DNA of 64,000 nucleotides. It comes from Echria macrotheca (Eukaryota > Ascomycota > Sordariomycetes > Sordariales > Schizotheciaceae). Position numbers and translations under genes: made by a program. Positions 1 to 10,308 of the stretch are shown here, one piece after another. The stretch lies in contig MU839830.1 of NCBI GenBank assembly GCA_030411725.1, positions 1,240,001 to 1,304,000 of the forward strand, in the 5' to 3' direction. Positions within the stretch are counted from its first letter, which is position 1; each line of letters opens with the position of its first letter. Below the pieces are notes generated by a model. That model had not been told where the DNA came from and did no database searches. It was given only the letters and a program-made list of their open reading frames with translations.

Positions 1-1243
1 GAGCTGCTCAGCTTCATCGAAAGTCGAAAGGGCAACTTTTGGAAAAACATGGGCAAGGTCTTCAAGAACGACGGTCGCAAGAATGTCAAGAAGAAGGGCG
101 TGTTTGGCGTACCGTTAGACCTGATTGTGGAACGTGACGGAGCCGAATCCACGGACGGCGTCGGGCCCGGCACTCTGAAGATCCCCGCCATCGTTGATGA
201 TATCGTCTCCACCATGAGGCAGATGGATCTCTCGGTCGAAGGTGTCTTCCGCAAAAACGGCAACATCAAGAAGCTCGGCGAGATGGTCGAGAAGATTGAC
301 AAGGAGGAGCCGGTCGACTTTGGAAGCAATACGGTGGTCCAGATTGCAGCCCTTCTGAAACGATACCTACGAGAACTACCCGATCCTCTGATGACGCATA
401 AACTCTACCGGCTCTGGCTCGCCGCCGCCAAGATTCCGGACGATGCCAAGAGGCAATACTGCCTGCATCTAGCCTGCTGCTTGCTACCCAAGTCGCATCG
501 CGACTGCATGGAGGTTCTTTTCGTCTTCTTGAAGTGGGCCGGATCGTTCCACCAGGTCGACGAGGAGGTTGGGTCAAAGATGGATATTAAGAACCTTGCT
601 ACCGTCATTGCGCCCAATGTCCTTCTCGACAAGACCGCCATGTCGACTCTAGACAGCAACCCGATGTATGCCATTGAAGCGGTTGAGATACTGATTACCA
701 ATATTGAGGAGATGTGCTTGGTACGTGTCCACGTCTTGTTGCTGATGCTTGCTAACTCGTGTAGGTTCCGGATGAAATTGCCGAGTACCTCAACGACCAG
801 AGCTTCTTCAAGGACGGCAACGACTTGACGACCAAGGAGATTATGAAGCGTTTCTCGGACAGAAATGCGAACGGCAACGGACCGAGACATTTCACCGAGA
901 TAACAGAGGTTGTGGGTCGACATGGGCACGACAATAACCCTGCCCGACCGCCTCCACGGAGGATAGAAACGGACCCGGCCGCATGGCAACAGGCTCAGGA
1001 GAGCAGCGTCAGGACGGTTCAGGATCCGCCTACGCCTTATGGTGGTGGCACGCACCAGGGGACACCCCCGCAGCCGCGCCGTATTCCATATGACGCCGGC
1101 CAGCAATCGCCCTACGGGCATTACGACCGTGCCGGAGCGAGCACGCCAGACAGCAGTGAGTCCTGGAGGTTGGGAGTGAAGTAGACGGATAGCTGACAGT
1201 TGGTTTCTGAGCAGTGCACCGGGGGTCCTCGCCGCGCCGTTAG
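1..1243 (+). CDS. lrg1: LIM-type RhoGAP (Lrg1-like), 3' part
   Basis: GTPase-activating protein for Rho1-type GTPases, acting in wall integrity and polar growth in fungi (family knowledge). The gene enters from outside the window, so the N-terminal LIM domains expected of this family are not visible. The reading frame from base 1 contains a complete RhoGAP domain: the arginine-finger segment SVEGVFRKNGN (Arg codon at 250-252), LLKRYLRELPDPL and the late KMDIKNLATVIAPN motif. These resemble yeast Lrg1 more than Sac7 or Rga1 as I remember them. An intron at 721-764 (GTACGT, branch GCTAAC, TAG) keeps phase 0. A second intron is likely at 1156-1214 (GTGAGT, GCTGAC, CAG) and gives a C-terminus ending SSMHRGSSPRR with stop at 1241-1243. 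Without that splice the frame stops at 1182-1184. RhoGAP call is very secure; the Lrg1 assignment is a little less so. Confidence 0.85.
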
Positions 1244-1892
1244 ACATTACGAGTTGCTAGCCTGAGCTCTCGTCGACCAGCCTTTTTAGAACGAAGCCCA
1301 TACTGTGAGGTGGGAATGATGGTAATGAAGCAAAGCATGGCTGCCTGGCGTTTTTTTTTTTACAAAAAGAAAATTCTGGTTTACACTTCTTTTTCCTCCT
1401 CCGGTTTTATCTACCTATCAAGTTCTCTCCCGCACAAATATCGCAGTTATATGTGTGTGTGAGTGTGTTTGCTTGAACAAAAGGGCGTGCGGTTGCTTTC
1501 TCCGTCTCTCTCTTTCTGATGAAATCTATGAAAACTCCCGCTTCCTTATACCTGGTTTACAGAGAAGGGGGGCAATGATGCGGGTGCGGAGATGGAGACT
1601 GAGACGGAGACGGAACAGAGTTGGAAGGGAATGGAGGAGGAGAACGGGGAGGATGAGAAATGGGAAAGTTATAGCCCGGGGGTTCTTGTTGTCTTTCGTG
1701 GCGTGCGTAGCGTGCCCCTTTTTTCTTCTTCGCCTTCTTCTGGCTCCGGATCTGGCTCCGGCTCTGGGGGGCGGCTATACCTCTCTGCTTCTTTTTTATG
1801 ATTATGAGAGCTGGGGGCTTGGGGTGGGTCTGTTAGTTTTCCATAGATGTGGGAATGAAGGGATGAAAGAGTTTTGTTTTGTTTGAGCTTTG

Positions 1893-1913
1893 TTTAGGTT
1901 TAGGGGTTTAGGG
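1893..1913 (+). repeat. Short telomere-like TTTAGG(G) cluster
   Basis: Three consecutive units, TTTAGG, TTTAGGGG and TTTAGGG, lie in tandem inside the G/T-rich stretch. The fungal telomere repeat is TTAGGG (established). Three units are too few to indicate a former chromosome end, so this may be chance within G/T-rich DNA. Confidence 0.4.
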
Positions 1914-2321
1914 TATGCACAAGATGGAATAGGTGTGGTTGTTTTTTTGTTTCTGTGGCGTGGTGTAGATTTTGTTTGCTATGGTGTGGTGTGGTGTGGT
2001 ATGGAGTGGATGATTGGGTGAAGGGTGAAGGGTGGAGGGTGAAAGGGGGAAGGGAGTGTGTGGTGATGTTTGTAGGGTTGGATGGATAGGGGGGTGTTGG
2101 TATGTATGTGCTGTAGGCATGATGAAAATGTGAGAGTCGAAATAAATGACCTTGAACCTGGATGGTGTAGTGTGTAGTCTACGATGTTGATATGATGAGT
2201 GTGATTGGGGGATGCTTGATTTCCTTGGGTGTTAGAAGGGCTTGTGAGGTAAGATCCCCGGCGATATAAATAAGCTGTGTATATCTTGCATCTTGCTCCC
2301 CCTTGGAACAGTGTATGTAAA

Positions 2322-2331
2322 TACCTAGGTA
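2322..2331. promoter_or_regulatory. TACCTAGGTA palindrome, copy 1
   Basis: Perfect 10-bp palindrome in the intergenic region upstream of the G-patch gene. It is one of four exact copies found in the window, all between genes. No function is known to me. Confidence 0.4.
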
Positions 2332-3489
2332 GTCGCACGACGGGCCTAGTGTAGAGGAAGAAAAACAAACGTAAAGAAACAACGCAAGGGCATTCTGTAT
2401 TCCACGCTAGAAGCAGATTTCTAAATCAGGAAAATGGATACCGCGGCACTATACCTACTCTACTGCCTTGTAGCAAAGAAGGTATTCTCAAGCAAGAAAA
2501 TCCGATGCGGAAACACTGCTGATGTCCCGGGAGGCTGGGACAGCGTGATTTGTCCAGCTGGATCCCGCTGAACACAAGGAGTTCTCATCTAACCCAGGTC
2601 ACATCTACCATAGCTTTCATCTTGTCATGACACTTCACACAGACTTTTTAGTGTGTGTATCAACCACAATAGAGGCTGTAAACAAAGTCTTGAGCCTACG
2701 TGGTGGCCAAGCCCCATCATACCTAGACGGAGCCCTGGGTGGAATTCGACGAGAGCAAGTGTTACACATTCAGTTGAACATTACGCCTTCCAATTTGGCT
2801 AGCCGATAAAACCTCACCAAGCTTGACACCGCCCTAGGTTATAAATGCCCCTGTCTTACAGGAGCGAACCCCTTCTCATCATCACGAGATGAGATATCTT
2901 GGATTCCAGTCTACAAGGGAGTGAGTTTTCATATAGGGTGGTATACGTGACAGAAAACACACAAAATACCTAGTAGCCTCCTCGCGGTCGATAGTCGACT
3001 TCGAATTCTTGAAGAGTAACAGGCCGGGAAGTACCCATCTCTCTCTCTCGGGGGAGGTTCTTCAGAGGACTGGTGTTGGTATATAAACCATAGATTCTCA
3101 GGTTCTGACCTCGGAATTCTGGCAATCCGTTTCGAAGATTGACGCAATTGGGTGAGATCGCGGTTGCGGCAATCGTCACGGTTTCCATGAAAAACGACGG
3201 AACTATTTACTTCTCCGGAGAATGTATACACAGAAGCCATCTTTGCTATTATCTGTAGGCAAGTCAAACCAAATACCCAGAGTGAAGTCTGGTTAGGTAC
3301 TCCATATAGTCTGCTGTGAATGTTTGCAGCCTTGAAAAGTGGGGCACTTGGACACTTCAACCAGGCAACTTCACCTCATCCACAGCACCATCAGTCTTTC
3401 ATCCAAACATCTTCTCATCACCACAACCACATCTATCTTACCAACTCAGTCCCGACTCACGACTCACCAAAAATTTAACCACCCCCAAA

Positions 3490-4452
3490 ATGGCAGAAGA
3501 CTCAGAAGAAGAAGACTACATGAAAATGACCTTCCCCGACCCATCCACCTCTTCACTCCCCCAAAAAGAAACCTCCCTCCAACGCCGCCTCCGCCTCCGC
3601 CGCGAAGCAGAAGCCCGCTCCCGCCCCAAATCCAAAGCCGAACTCCTCGCCGAGGCAGAATCGCGTCTCCAGCAGACCCATTCCCAATCCCTTTTCTCTC
3701 CCTCACCATCATCCTCATCCACCACCGCCCCAAAAAGCAAGGGCCTAAAAATGATGGCCAAGATGGGCTTCACCGGCGGCAGTCTCGGCGCATCATCATC
3801 CAAAAAGGATGGATTAGTAGAGCCAATAAGAGTCGAAGTGCGCGACGGCCGGGAGGGCATCGGTCTCCGCTCGGAAAAAAAACGGAAGCTCGAGGAGGCG
3901 ATGAAAGCCCGTGATGAGGAGGTGAAGAAGGCGCGGGTCGATGAAGAGGGGTATCGCGAGCGGGTGAGGCGGGAGAGGGAGGATGCACGGCTGGAGAGGT
4001 TGGTCTGGGCGGCTATGGGGGTTGCTGAGACTATGGATTCTGAATCCCGAGACAGAAAAGTGAAGACGGTGCCGGTTGTGTATCGTGGTTTGGTGAGGAA
4101 GCGGGAGGAGGTCGAGAGGAAGGCGAGAGAGGAGAAGATGGGGAGGGGGGTGGGTGTGGTGCAGGCGACAAAGACGGGACTGCCGACTTTTGATGATCCG
4201 GATGAGGATGCCGACGATAGACATGCGCTGGGGAGGACGGTCGACGATGAAACGGAGGAATATGTGGTTGAGGAGGGGGATGACGAAGATGTCGAGCTGG
4301 ATAAGTTTAACGCGCTGGCGCCTGACGAGAGGCTGAGGAGGGTGGTTGAGTATCTGCGGGACCGGCACCGGTATTGCTTTTGGTGCAAGTATCAGTATCC
4401 TGATGAGGATATGCTTGGCTGTCCTGGGCTTACTGAGGAGGATCACGATTAG
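3490..4452 (+). CDS. G-patch and DUF4187 protein (GPATCH11-like)
   Basis: Predicted nuclear RNA-processing factor of 320 residues. Residues about 77-125 form a G-patch-like region (KGLKMMAKMGFTGGSLG, then GLVEPIRVEVRDGREGIG). A charged helical stretch follows. The C-terminus is a DUF4187-type zinc-ribbon-like end with CFWCKYQYPDEDMLGCPG (two CxxC-type cysteines, then a third). This two-part layout is that of the GPATCH11/CCDC75 family, linked to spliceosomal helicase partners in animals (family knowledge; the fungal role is inferred). The frame is open upstream to 3316, but the ATG at 3490 follows an AACCACCCCCAAA context and starts an acidic N-terminus (MAEDSEEED) typical of the family. No intron is needed. 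It is convergent with the PPR gene, 196 bases away. Confidence 0.85.
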   Translation: MAEDSEEEDYMKMTFPDPSTSSLPQKETSLQRRLRLRREAEARSRPKSKAELLAEAESRLQQTHSQSLFSPSPSSSSTTAPKSKGLKMMAKMGFTGGSLGASSSKKDGLVEPIRVEVRDGREGIGLRSEKKRKLEEAMKARDEEVKKARVDEEGYRERVRREREDARLERLVWAAMGVAETMDSESRDRKVKTVPVVYRGLVRKREEVERKAREEKMGRGVGVVQATKTGLPTFDDPDEDADDRHALGRTVDDETEEYVVEEGDDEDVELDKFNALAPDERLRRVVEYLRDRHRYCFWCKYQYPDEDMLGCPGLTEEDHD

Positions 4453-4648
4453 AGAACAGTCAATAAATAAATAAAAAACTTGGTCATGACATGACACATG
4501 TGTGTGGATGACCATGAAATAAACCGTACAGCAATTACAGAGCGGACAGCAACATAACAGTACCAACTCAAAAGTCGACAACTGACACACAGCTACTTAT
4601 GTGGATTGTCATGACTGATATACAATGATATACAGAGCGGATACAATA

Positions 4649-7231
4649 TCATACAACAACCTCCGTCCCACCCCCAACCCGCCCAGGAAGAATCTTTCTA
4701 CACCTCGCAATCGCCCCCGGATCCCGCCTCACCACAATATCATACACGCCCATATCCCTCGCCGCCTCCTCCACCAACATCCCCAATTTCTCCCTGTTAA
4801 TATCCAGCGCCCTCGCCTTGATCAGGACCAAGTTCTCCAGCACGTCCCGGCGCTGATCACCCCTCTGCTCCTCCGTCATACTTCCCACATCCACCACCAC
4901 GCCCCCCCGCTGCGCTGCCAGCTGCTCGGCGTACCTCTTCATCAGCCCGTCGATCGTCCTGTTCGCCTCCAAAATGCGCGCCACATTGCGCTTCGTCCGC
5001 ACGCGCAGCGTCTCCGTGCCCGACGCGAGCTCGATCAGCAGCGGCTCGGGCGGCGCAAAGCCGAACAGCGCATCCATTGCCCTGATGGCCACGATCATGC
5101 CGACGAAATCTTTTGCCTTCATCATGGAGAACAAAATAATCCGCGACAGCTGGAGCACCGTGTCGGGGCCGTCAAAGGTCCATGATGCACGCACCATGTC
5201 TGCGAAGAACTTTCTTCCGAGGGCGATGTCGCGCTCGGCAAGCTCGCTGTCGCGCGTGACGAGCCGGTTGACGGATAATGTGTTGAATATGGCGATGAAG
5301 GTGTGCGCGTCCGGATGGATACGTCGCTCCTGTATGATTTCCCGGTACAGCTTGACCGCCTCATCGGCCTGGCCGTTCTGGGTGTACGACCTCATCAGCT
5401 GGTTGAGGAAGAAGCTGGTCGCCCCGATGCCCGACTGCTGATAGGCTTTCCAGAGATGCTCGAGACGATCATGAAGACCCCTGGTGCAGTAGCTCTCGGC
5501 CAGAAGGGAAAACGTCTCGGCTGTTGCTCTAGTGCCGCAGTTGAATGCTCCTTCTTCCGTCGTCCGCCGCACCGGATCGTAGAAACGCACCAACTTGTCC
5601 AATGACGCCTGTCGGGCTCGCGCGTCGACATAGCTCAGTCGGGAGTTGATCATATCCCAGGCCAAACGCTCGGCCTTTTCCACATTCTCGGCAACGTCCG
5701 ACCGGATCCAGGCACCCAGTAAACCGTTCAGCTGGATCGGCGATGTCGTGATGCCCTTCTCCTGGAGATAGACTATGACCTTGTGGGCGCCATCCAGATC
5801 CCCAGCTCCGATCAACCGCTTCAGCCATTTCCCGACAAAAAACTGGTTGCTGACCGCGATGGGAAGCTTGGTCTTCCCTCGGATATCCAGAGCACCCGAA
5901 AACATCATGTCGACAAACGCCTGGAGCGCAAACTCCATCCGGTTCGTCGTCAGGAAAATCGAGACTACCTCGTCGTAGTCTTCAAGCTTCATCGTGTCTC
6001 CCAGCAGAGTCCGCATTTCTTGGTACGTCTCCCACGCCTGCTCCCCTGTATCCTCCTTCATCGAGAGCGCGCGAATGATGGGCATCAATATCCGAGGCTC
6101 AAACTCTTCCGATGAGCTGAGGAGCGTGTCGGCAGCCCGCAAGGCCCGTTCAATGTCGCCATGGTGGGCACACATGCGGACACCGAGCTCCCAGTAGCCC
6201 TTGAACGTCTCCCGCTTGGACCCCAGCGTGACCACGCCCTTCTTCCATGCCTCGATCGCTTGTTCCTGAAAGCCTTCGATAAACATGGCCTCGATGGCCA
6301 ACAGTTGCTGCGATTCTCTCAGCGCCACACCGGCGGCGTCCATATCCTTGGCCAGGACGTAAATGTGATGCATCTTGTTGGGGTTGTCGACTCCCCCTTC
6401 CCAGGAGAGAACCATCCAGAGAAAATCCCATACCTCCTGCGGCACGTTGCCCCAGGCCGACGACAGCGTCTTCCGGGCCGCCGAGTAGTACTTCCAACAC
6501 TCGACCAGGTCTTTCTGCTTTGGTATACCTCCTTGTACAACACTGTCGCGCATAAAGAAAGCGTTGAGCTGGGCGACCGATCGCTGCTTCGGCCCGCCGA
6601 AGCCGGGAATGCGAAGCAGCCCGTAGACCTCGGCGCTGGGCCCAGTCTTGCCCTTGTACTGCTCCCGCAGCGTTTTCTTCAGCCGCTTCTGCAGCTCCTC
6701 GGCCTTGTCGCCCATACCCTCGTCCTTCATCGCCTGGAGCATGCCGATGGTATTCAGGATATGCTTCTCTAGGTCGTCGATGTGCTTTTCGGTCTCGGTA
6801 TCGAGGCCGTTGCCCATCTGGTTGAGCTCGTCGTTGCCGCGCACTTGTTTTAGTCGGCCGGAGGGGTCAGCATCGTAGTACCGAACGGCGAGCTGTTCGT
6901 GCTTCTTCTCAAACTCGGCAAGCTTCCTGCTGTCCTCTTCGATCTCGGCGTCGAGACGGGCCAGCTCCTCCGGGTCTTCTGGTGCTTCTTCATTTTGTAT
7001 TTTCTGTAGCTCCCAGAGTAGATCCTTCAACCCGTCACCGGCAGCTGAGTTGGGCGTCTGGTCTGCTGATTTCGCCGTCGCGGCCCGCAAGGGGGACCGG
7101 CGAGCGGTGCCGGAAGCATGTCGGACCAACCATGGCTGGGGGTTGTTGGTCTTGGTTCGAAGCGTCGCAAGGCAGGACTGGCAGACGTAGCTCGTTCGGC
7201 GAAGGTCGAGGAGAAATGTGCGGGGAGGCAT
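4649..7231 (-). CDS. Mitochondrial pentatricopeptide-repeat protein
   Basis: 860 residues with helical-repeat architecture and a basic, acid-poor N-terminus (MPPRTFLLDLRRTSYVCQSC) that looks like a mitochondrial presequence. A charged coiled-coil-like region at about 85-180 is followed by an extended array of degenerate PPR units; the clearest reads ATSFFLNQLMRSYTQNGQ, then ADEAVKLYREIIQERR. PPR proteins bind organellar RNA and act in its stability, processing or translation (family knowledge). Neurospora CYA-5 and CIA84 are PPR proteins of similar size and either could be the orthologue; I cannot decide. The frame is open to 7249, but that codon is GTG, so the ATG at 7231-7229 is preferred. 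No intron is required. It is divergent from RCL1 with 265 bases between start codons. Confidence 0.8.
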   Translation of the reverse strand: MPPRTFLLDLRRTSYVCQSCLATLRTKTNNPQPWLVRHASGTARRSPLRAATAKSADQTPNSAAGDGLKDLLWELQKIQNEEAPEDPEELARLDAEIEEDSRKLAEFEKKHEQLAVRYYDADPSGRLKQVRGNDELNQMGNGLDTETEKHIDDLEKHILNTIGMLQAMKDEGMGDKAEELQKRLKKTLREQYKGKTGPSAEVYGLLRIPGFGGPKQRSVAQLNAFFMRDSVVQGGIPKQKDLVECWKYYSAARKTLSSAWGNVPQEVWDFLWMVLSWEGGVDNPNKMHHIYVLAKDMDAAGVALRESQQLLAIEAMFIEGFQEQAIEAWKKGVVTLGSKRETFKGYWELGVRMCAHHGDIERALRAADTLLSSSEEFEPRILMPIIRALSMKEDTGEQAWETYQEMRTLLGDTMKLEDYDEVVSIFLTTNRMEFALQAFVDMMFSGALDIRGKTKLPIAVSNQFFVGKWLKRLIGAGDLDGAHKVIVYLQEKGITTSPIQLNGLLGAWIRSDVAENVEKAERLAWDMINSRLSYVDARARQASLDKLVRFYDPVRRTTEEGAFNCGTRATAETFSLLAESYCTRGLHDRLEHLWKAYQQSGIGATSFFLNQLMRSYTQNGQADEAVKLYREIIQERRIHPDAHTFIAIFNTLSVNRLVTRDSELAERDIALGRKFFADMVRASWTFDGPDTVLQLSRIILFSMMKAKDFVGMIVAIRAMDALFGFAPPEPLLIELASGTETLRVRTKRNVARILEANRTIDGLMKRYAEQLAAQRGGVVVDVGSMTEEQRGDQRRDVLENLVLIKARALDINREKLGMLVEEAARDMGVYDIVVRRDPGAIARCRKILPGRVGGGTEVVV

Positions 7232-7496
7232 TGATCCTCGCTGGCGCACAGGTCAGCACTTCGACATGAAGTGAAGAAAAAGATGAAAAAGGAGCGATAA
7301 GAAGTGAGATCTTCGGATCGCGACTGCATCGCGTGGACGAGTCGGGAACCGACCGCATCGCGACCCCTAAAACTTTCTGCTTATCGATAAGCGATAAGGT
7401 GGGGACTCCACATAAATTTCACCCAGCAAAGTAGCTCCCGCATCGCCTCGATTTAACAAGTTTAACAAGACACCTCTTTACCAACAGTCCGCAGCC
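7232..7496. promoter_or_regulatory. Divergent promoter, PPR gene and RCL1
   Basis: This 265-base interval must carry both promoters. It contains a perfect 12-bp palindrome CTTATCGATAAG at 7380-7391, which presents GATAAG on both strands. GCGATAAG occurs at about 7294 and 7391. The motif (C/T)(C/T)GCATCGC occurs three times (about 7326, 7354 and 7439); its complement GCGATGCGG resembles the PAC element GCGATGAG of ribosome-biogenesis genes. Binding is inferred from motifs only. Confidence 0.5.
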
Positions 7497-8714
7497 ATGT
7501 CGGGCGATAAACCCGAGTTCCTGCGCTTCACAGGCCACCGCGCCTTCACCCAACGGCTGGTGCTGGCAACGCTAACCGGGCGACCCATCCACATCTCCAA
7601 GATCCGCAGCACATCGGCGACCAACCCCGGCCTCGCCCCCCACGAGATCTCGTTCCTGCGCCTGCTCGAGGCCGTCACCAACGGCAGCCTGATCGACGTC
7701 TCCTACAGCGGCACCACGATAACCTACCAGCCGGGCCTGATCACGGGCACCGTCGCCGGCGCGGGGTCGGCCGGCGACATCATCGAGCACAGCCTGCCGG
7801 CCAACAACACGCGCGGCGTCACCTACTTCCTCCTCCCCCTCGCCCTGCTCGCGCCCTTCTCCAAGGCGCACATGAACGTGCGCTTCTCCGGCCCGGGCGT
7901 CATCACGGCCGCCACCCATTTCGCCGGCGACGTCTCGGTCGACACCTTCCGCACTGCCGTCCTCCCGCTCTACGGCCTCTTCGGCATCCCGCCCGCGCGC
8001 ATCGAGCTGCGCGTGCTGGCTCGCTCGTGCGCCGGCCCGCACGGCCGGGGAGGTGGTGGTGTGGTCGAGCTGCGGTTTGCCAGCCAGGTGCGGCTGCCCA
8101 AGACGCTGCATCTGAACCGGCGGCCGGGGCGCATCAGGAGGATCAGGGGTGTGGCGTACTGCACGGGCGTGTCGGCGAGCCATAATAACCGTATGATCAC
8201 ATCGGCAAGGGGGGTGCTGAACCAGTTGGTCTCGGACGTCCACGTAGCGGCGCAATATGACCCGGCGCCGCTGGTTGGCGACAAGGCGGGTACCAAGAAG
8301 AAGATTGGTATTGGGTTCGGTTTGAGTCTGGTTGCCGAGTCGAGCGCTGAAGGTGTCATCTATGCCGCCGATGTCGTTGCGCCGCCAGAAGGTGGTGTAG
8401 TGCCAGAGGATATCGGGACGCGGTGCGCATATCAACTTCTCGAGATCATTGCACAAGGGGGCTGCGTCAGCGCAACGTCGGCGTCGACGGTGCTGACGCT
8501 GATGGCGATGGGGTCAGAAGATGTAGGGCGACTAAGGTTAGGGAGAGAAGTGGTCGGGAGGGAAGAGACAATAGGTCTGGCGAGGGACTTGAAGACGTTC
8601 GGGGCCAGCAGTTGGGGTGTACGGGACGTGGATGACGAGGATGACGATACGGGCGACCTTCTCATCTCCGTCAAGGGTTCCGGAGTAGGCAACGTCGGGA
8701 GGAAAGTCGCATGA
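7497..8714 (+). CDS. RCL1: RNA 3'-terminal phosphate cyclase-like protein Rcl1
   Basis: Nucleolar ribosome-biogenesis factor of the small-subunit processome; in yeast it acts with the GTPase Bms1 at the 18S A2 site (established for the family). The 405-residue intronless frame matches the family's usual length. It begins FLRFTGHRAFTQRLVLATLTGRP and retains the cyclase-fold segments YQPGLITG, the GPGVITAATHFAGD region and the late CAYQLLEIIAQGGCVSA motif. Rcl1 proteins lack the active-site histidine of true cyclases and are not thought to cyclise RNA (family knowledge). A glycine-rich insertion (HGRGGGG) and an acidic loop (VDDEDDDTGD) look lineage-specific. It shares a short divergent promoter with the PPR gene and is convergent with the DUF1746 gene, 86 bases away. 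Confidence 0.93.
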   Translation: MSGDKPEFLRFTGHRAFTQRLVLATLTGRPIHISKIRSTSATNPGLAPHEISFLRLLEAVTNGSLIDVSYSGTTITYQPGLITGTVAGAGSAGDIIEHSLPANNTRGVTYFLLPLALLAPFSKAHMNVRFSGPGVITAATHFAGDVSVDTFRTAVLPLYGLFGIPPARIELRVLARSCAGPHGRGGGGVVELRFASQVRLPKTLHLNRRPGRIRRIRGVAYCTGVSASHNNRMITSARGVLNQLVSDVHVAAQYDPAPLVGDKAGTKKKIGIGFGLSLVAESSAEGVIYAADVVAPPEGGVVPEDIGTRCAYQLLEIIAQGGCVSATSASTVLTLMAMGSEDVGRLRLGREVVGREETIGLARDLKTFGASSWGVRDVDDEDDDTGDLLISVKGSGVGNVGRKVA

Positions 8715-8800
8715 CCAGCCAAGACAATGCAGAGACAGATACCCCCAAGACCTGTCACTGTGGTATCATGATATGTTCATTACTATACGCTTTAACCCGT

Positions 8801-9827
8801 CTATGACGGTCTTGGTCGACGGCTCGCGAGCCTTGCCCTCCTTTCCGCAGCGATAGCCGCGGCTAGCGATGCGGTATAACCCAAGCTCTGTAGAGAGTAC
8901 GCGGCGGCGCTCTGAACGTCGTTGCCAACCGTCCTCACCGCGTGGATTACATGAAAATTAGCTAGCAGAGCGTTGCCAGACCACAGAACATCGACCAAGT
9001 CCACTGCGGCTTGAGAATAGCTGGCGCCCATCGGAGCTTCGGCCCCGTCGTCCGGACGAAGAGGTTGTAATTCGATGCCCTCGTCCCCCATTAAATCGTT
9101 TTCGTCACGAAGCACACCGCGCTCCTCGGCGTCGTGGTCCTGTGTACTCTGCCACGCCCCTGTCGTATTCTCGGTTCCCGGAACGCTCTGCAGCGAGGGG
9201 TTAACAGCCTTCCGGAGCTTTTCCCGCTCCTGATGCACCGCCAACATCAAGCATTGTGTGCTCCAGATGATCAGATCGAACAACAGGAGCCCCAGCCTCC
9301 AGGTGGGCGGCTTCTGTCCGATAAAGTCTATCAAAACGCCGCCATGCAGGTATCCGCGCGTCGCCTCGCTCGCCCGCGGCAGGGCGAATAGCATGTGGAA
9401 CAGCACGCAGAGCATGTTCGGGACGAAGATGGCGAAGACGTGAGGACGATGCGCCGGCAGGGATAACCTGCTGTCCTTGGGGGATATGAATATGTAGTGA
9501 GGCAGGATGCGCAGCAGGAACCGGGGGAACGAGCACCTGAGACCGTCAGAAAACCATCATATACACAACCGACAAAACGAAGACGTACTCCATATAATAC
9601 AGAACGCAGAGGTAGGCAAAGACGATGGTGTCCAGGCTCTTCTGCAGATGGCTCATGAATTGCAGCTTCTTGGCCAGGCCGCTCCGTCGCTTCGCCTGCC
9701 TCTCCGACTCGCGCGAGGCGGCTGAGGGCTCGCCAGCCTCGTCGACTCCATGGCCCTCGTCGTCGTCGGCGTCGGGCTGGATGGCGCGCTGCCGGGCCGC
9801 GGAGCTCGGGGAGGCGTCATTGTTCAT
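8801..9827 (-). CDS. DUF1746 membrane protein, Dsc4-like
   Basis: Predicted multi-pass membrane protein of 324 residues in two exons, 9589-9827 and 8801-9536. The 52-nt intron (9537-9588, GTACGT to CAG) splits one codon and joins YYMECSFPRFLLRILPHYIF. Hydrophobic segments are SLDTIVFAYLCVLYYM, VFAIFVPNMLCVLFHMLFAL and GLLLFDLIIWSTQCLMLAV. The motif KKLQFMSHLQKSLDTIVFAYL is typical of the fungal DUF1746 family. That family includes subunit 4 of the Golgi Dsc/Tul1 E3 ubiquitin-ligase complex, which in other fungi releases sterol-regulatory transcription factors (family knowledge). Membership of that complex is inferred. The N-terminus is acidic and Ser/Ala-rich. The gene is divergent from PheRS alpha. 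Confidence 0.78.
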
Positions 9828-10308
9828 AGCTCGCCGCTCGTTGAACCGGGATTGCGTTATCGGGGAGGATCACGTCCTGGTTGAGTCGGACATCGCCGGT
9901 AGGACTCGAAAGTGTGTGCGGTTGCTGTCCTCATCCAGGCGGCAATGCTGAGCACCACCTCCAGATCAGAGTGTTGGCATGCGACGGGGACGTGATTACG
10001 CTTCGAAGCTCTCGCCCCGTCCAAGCTGGCTTCGCGATAAAGTGTGGCGCGTGCCCACTGCCCAGATCGCTTGGCGTCCGATCTCAGGGTTAGGGTCTGT
10101 ACCACAGGATGTCAGATTTAAATGTGGGGCTATCTGGACCCCTGCTCAAAGTGTCAGGCCCGAATCGCAACTTTGGCGGGGCATGAATTTGGGTGCGGGA
10201 CACAGTGACTCAAAAGTGAGCTTCAACAACACAGGCACCTTTAGTCCCGCCGCCGACCGGCTTCTTCTCTTCTGCTGCATATCTCGCAAGCGCAACAAAG
10301 TCGCAAAC
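9828..10308. promoter_or_regulatory. Divergent promoter, Dsc4-like gene and PheRS alpha
   Basis: 481 bases between the two start codons with no gene. The half next to PheRS alpha holds the Gcn4/CPC-1-type site listed separately. A pyrimidine-rich stretch lies at about 10254-10277, just before the PheRS start. Confidence 0.5.
10206..10212 (+). promoter_or_regulatory. TGACTCA, Gcn4/CPC-1-type site
   Basis: Exact canonical bZIP site for the amino-acid starvation activator (Gcn4 in yeast, CPC-1 in Neurospora, CpcA in Aspergillus), 97 bases upstream of the PheRS alpha ATG. Aminoacyl-tRNA synthetase genes are known targets of this system, so place and sequence both support a role. Binding itself is not shown. 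Confidence 0.6.

Larger units (their letters stand above)
1244..3489. other. Intergenic, no gene seen; G/T-rich stretch
   Basis: No coding region is supported. From about 1450 to 2110 the plus strand is strongly enriched in G and T, with runs such as GGTGTGGTGTGG and repeated GGGTGAAGGGTG. Short open frames here reflect that composition. A T-run sits at about 1352-1361. The last 200 bases before 3490 are rich in CA and CT and probably form the leader of the next gene. Confidence 0.6.

Noticed and set aside
7232..7249. Longer N-terminus for the PPR protein
   Set aside because: The codon at 7249-7247 is GTG; the first ATG is at 7231-7229.
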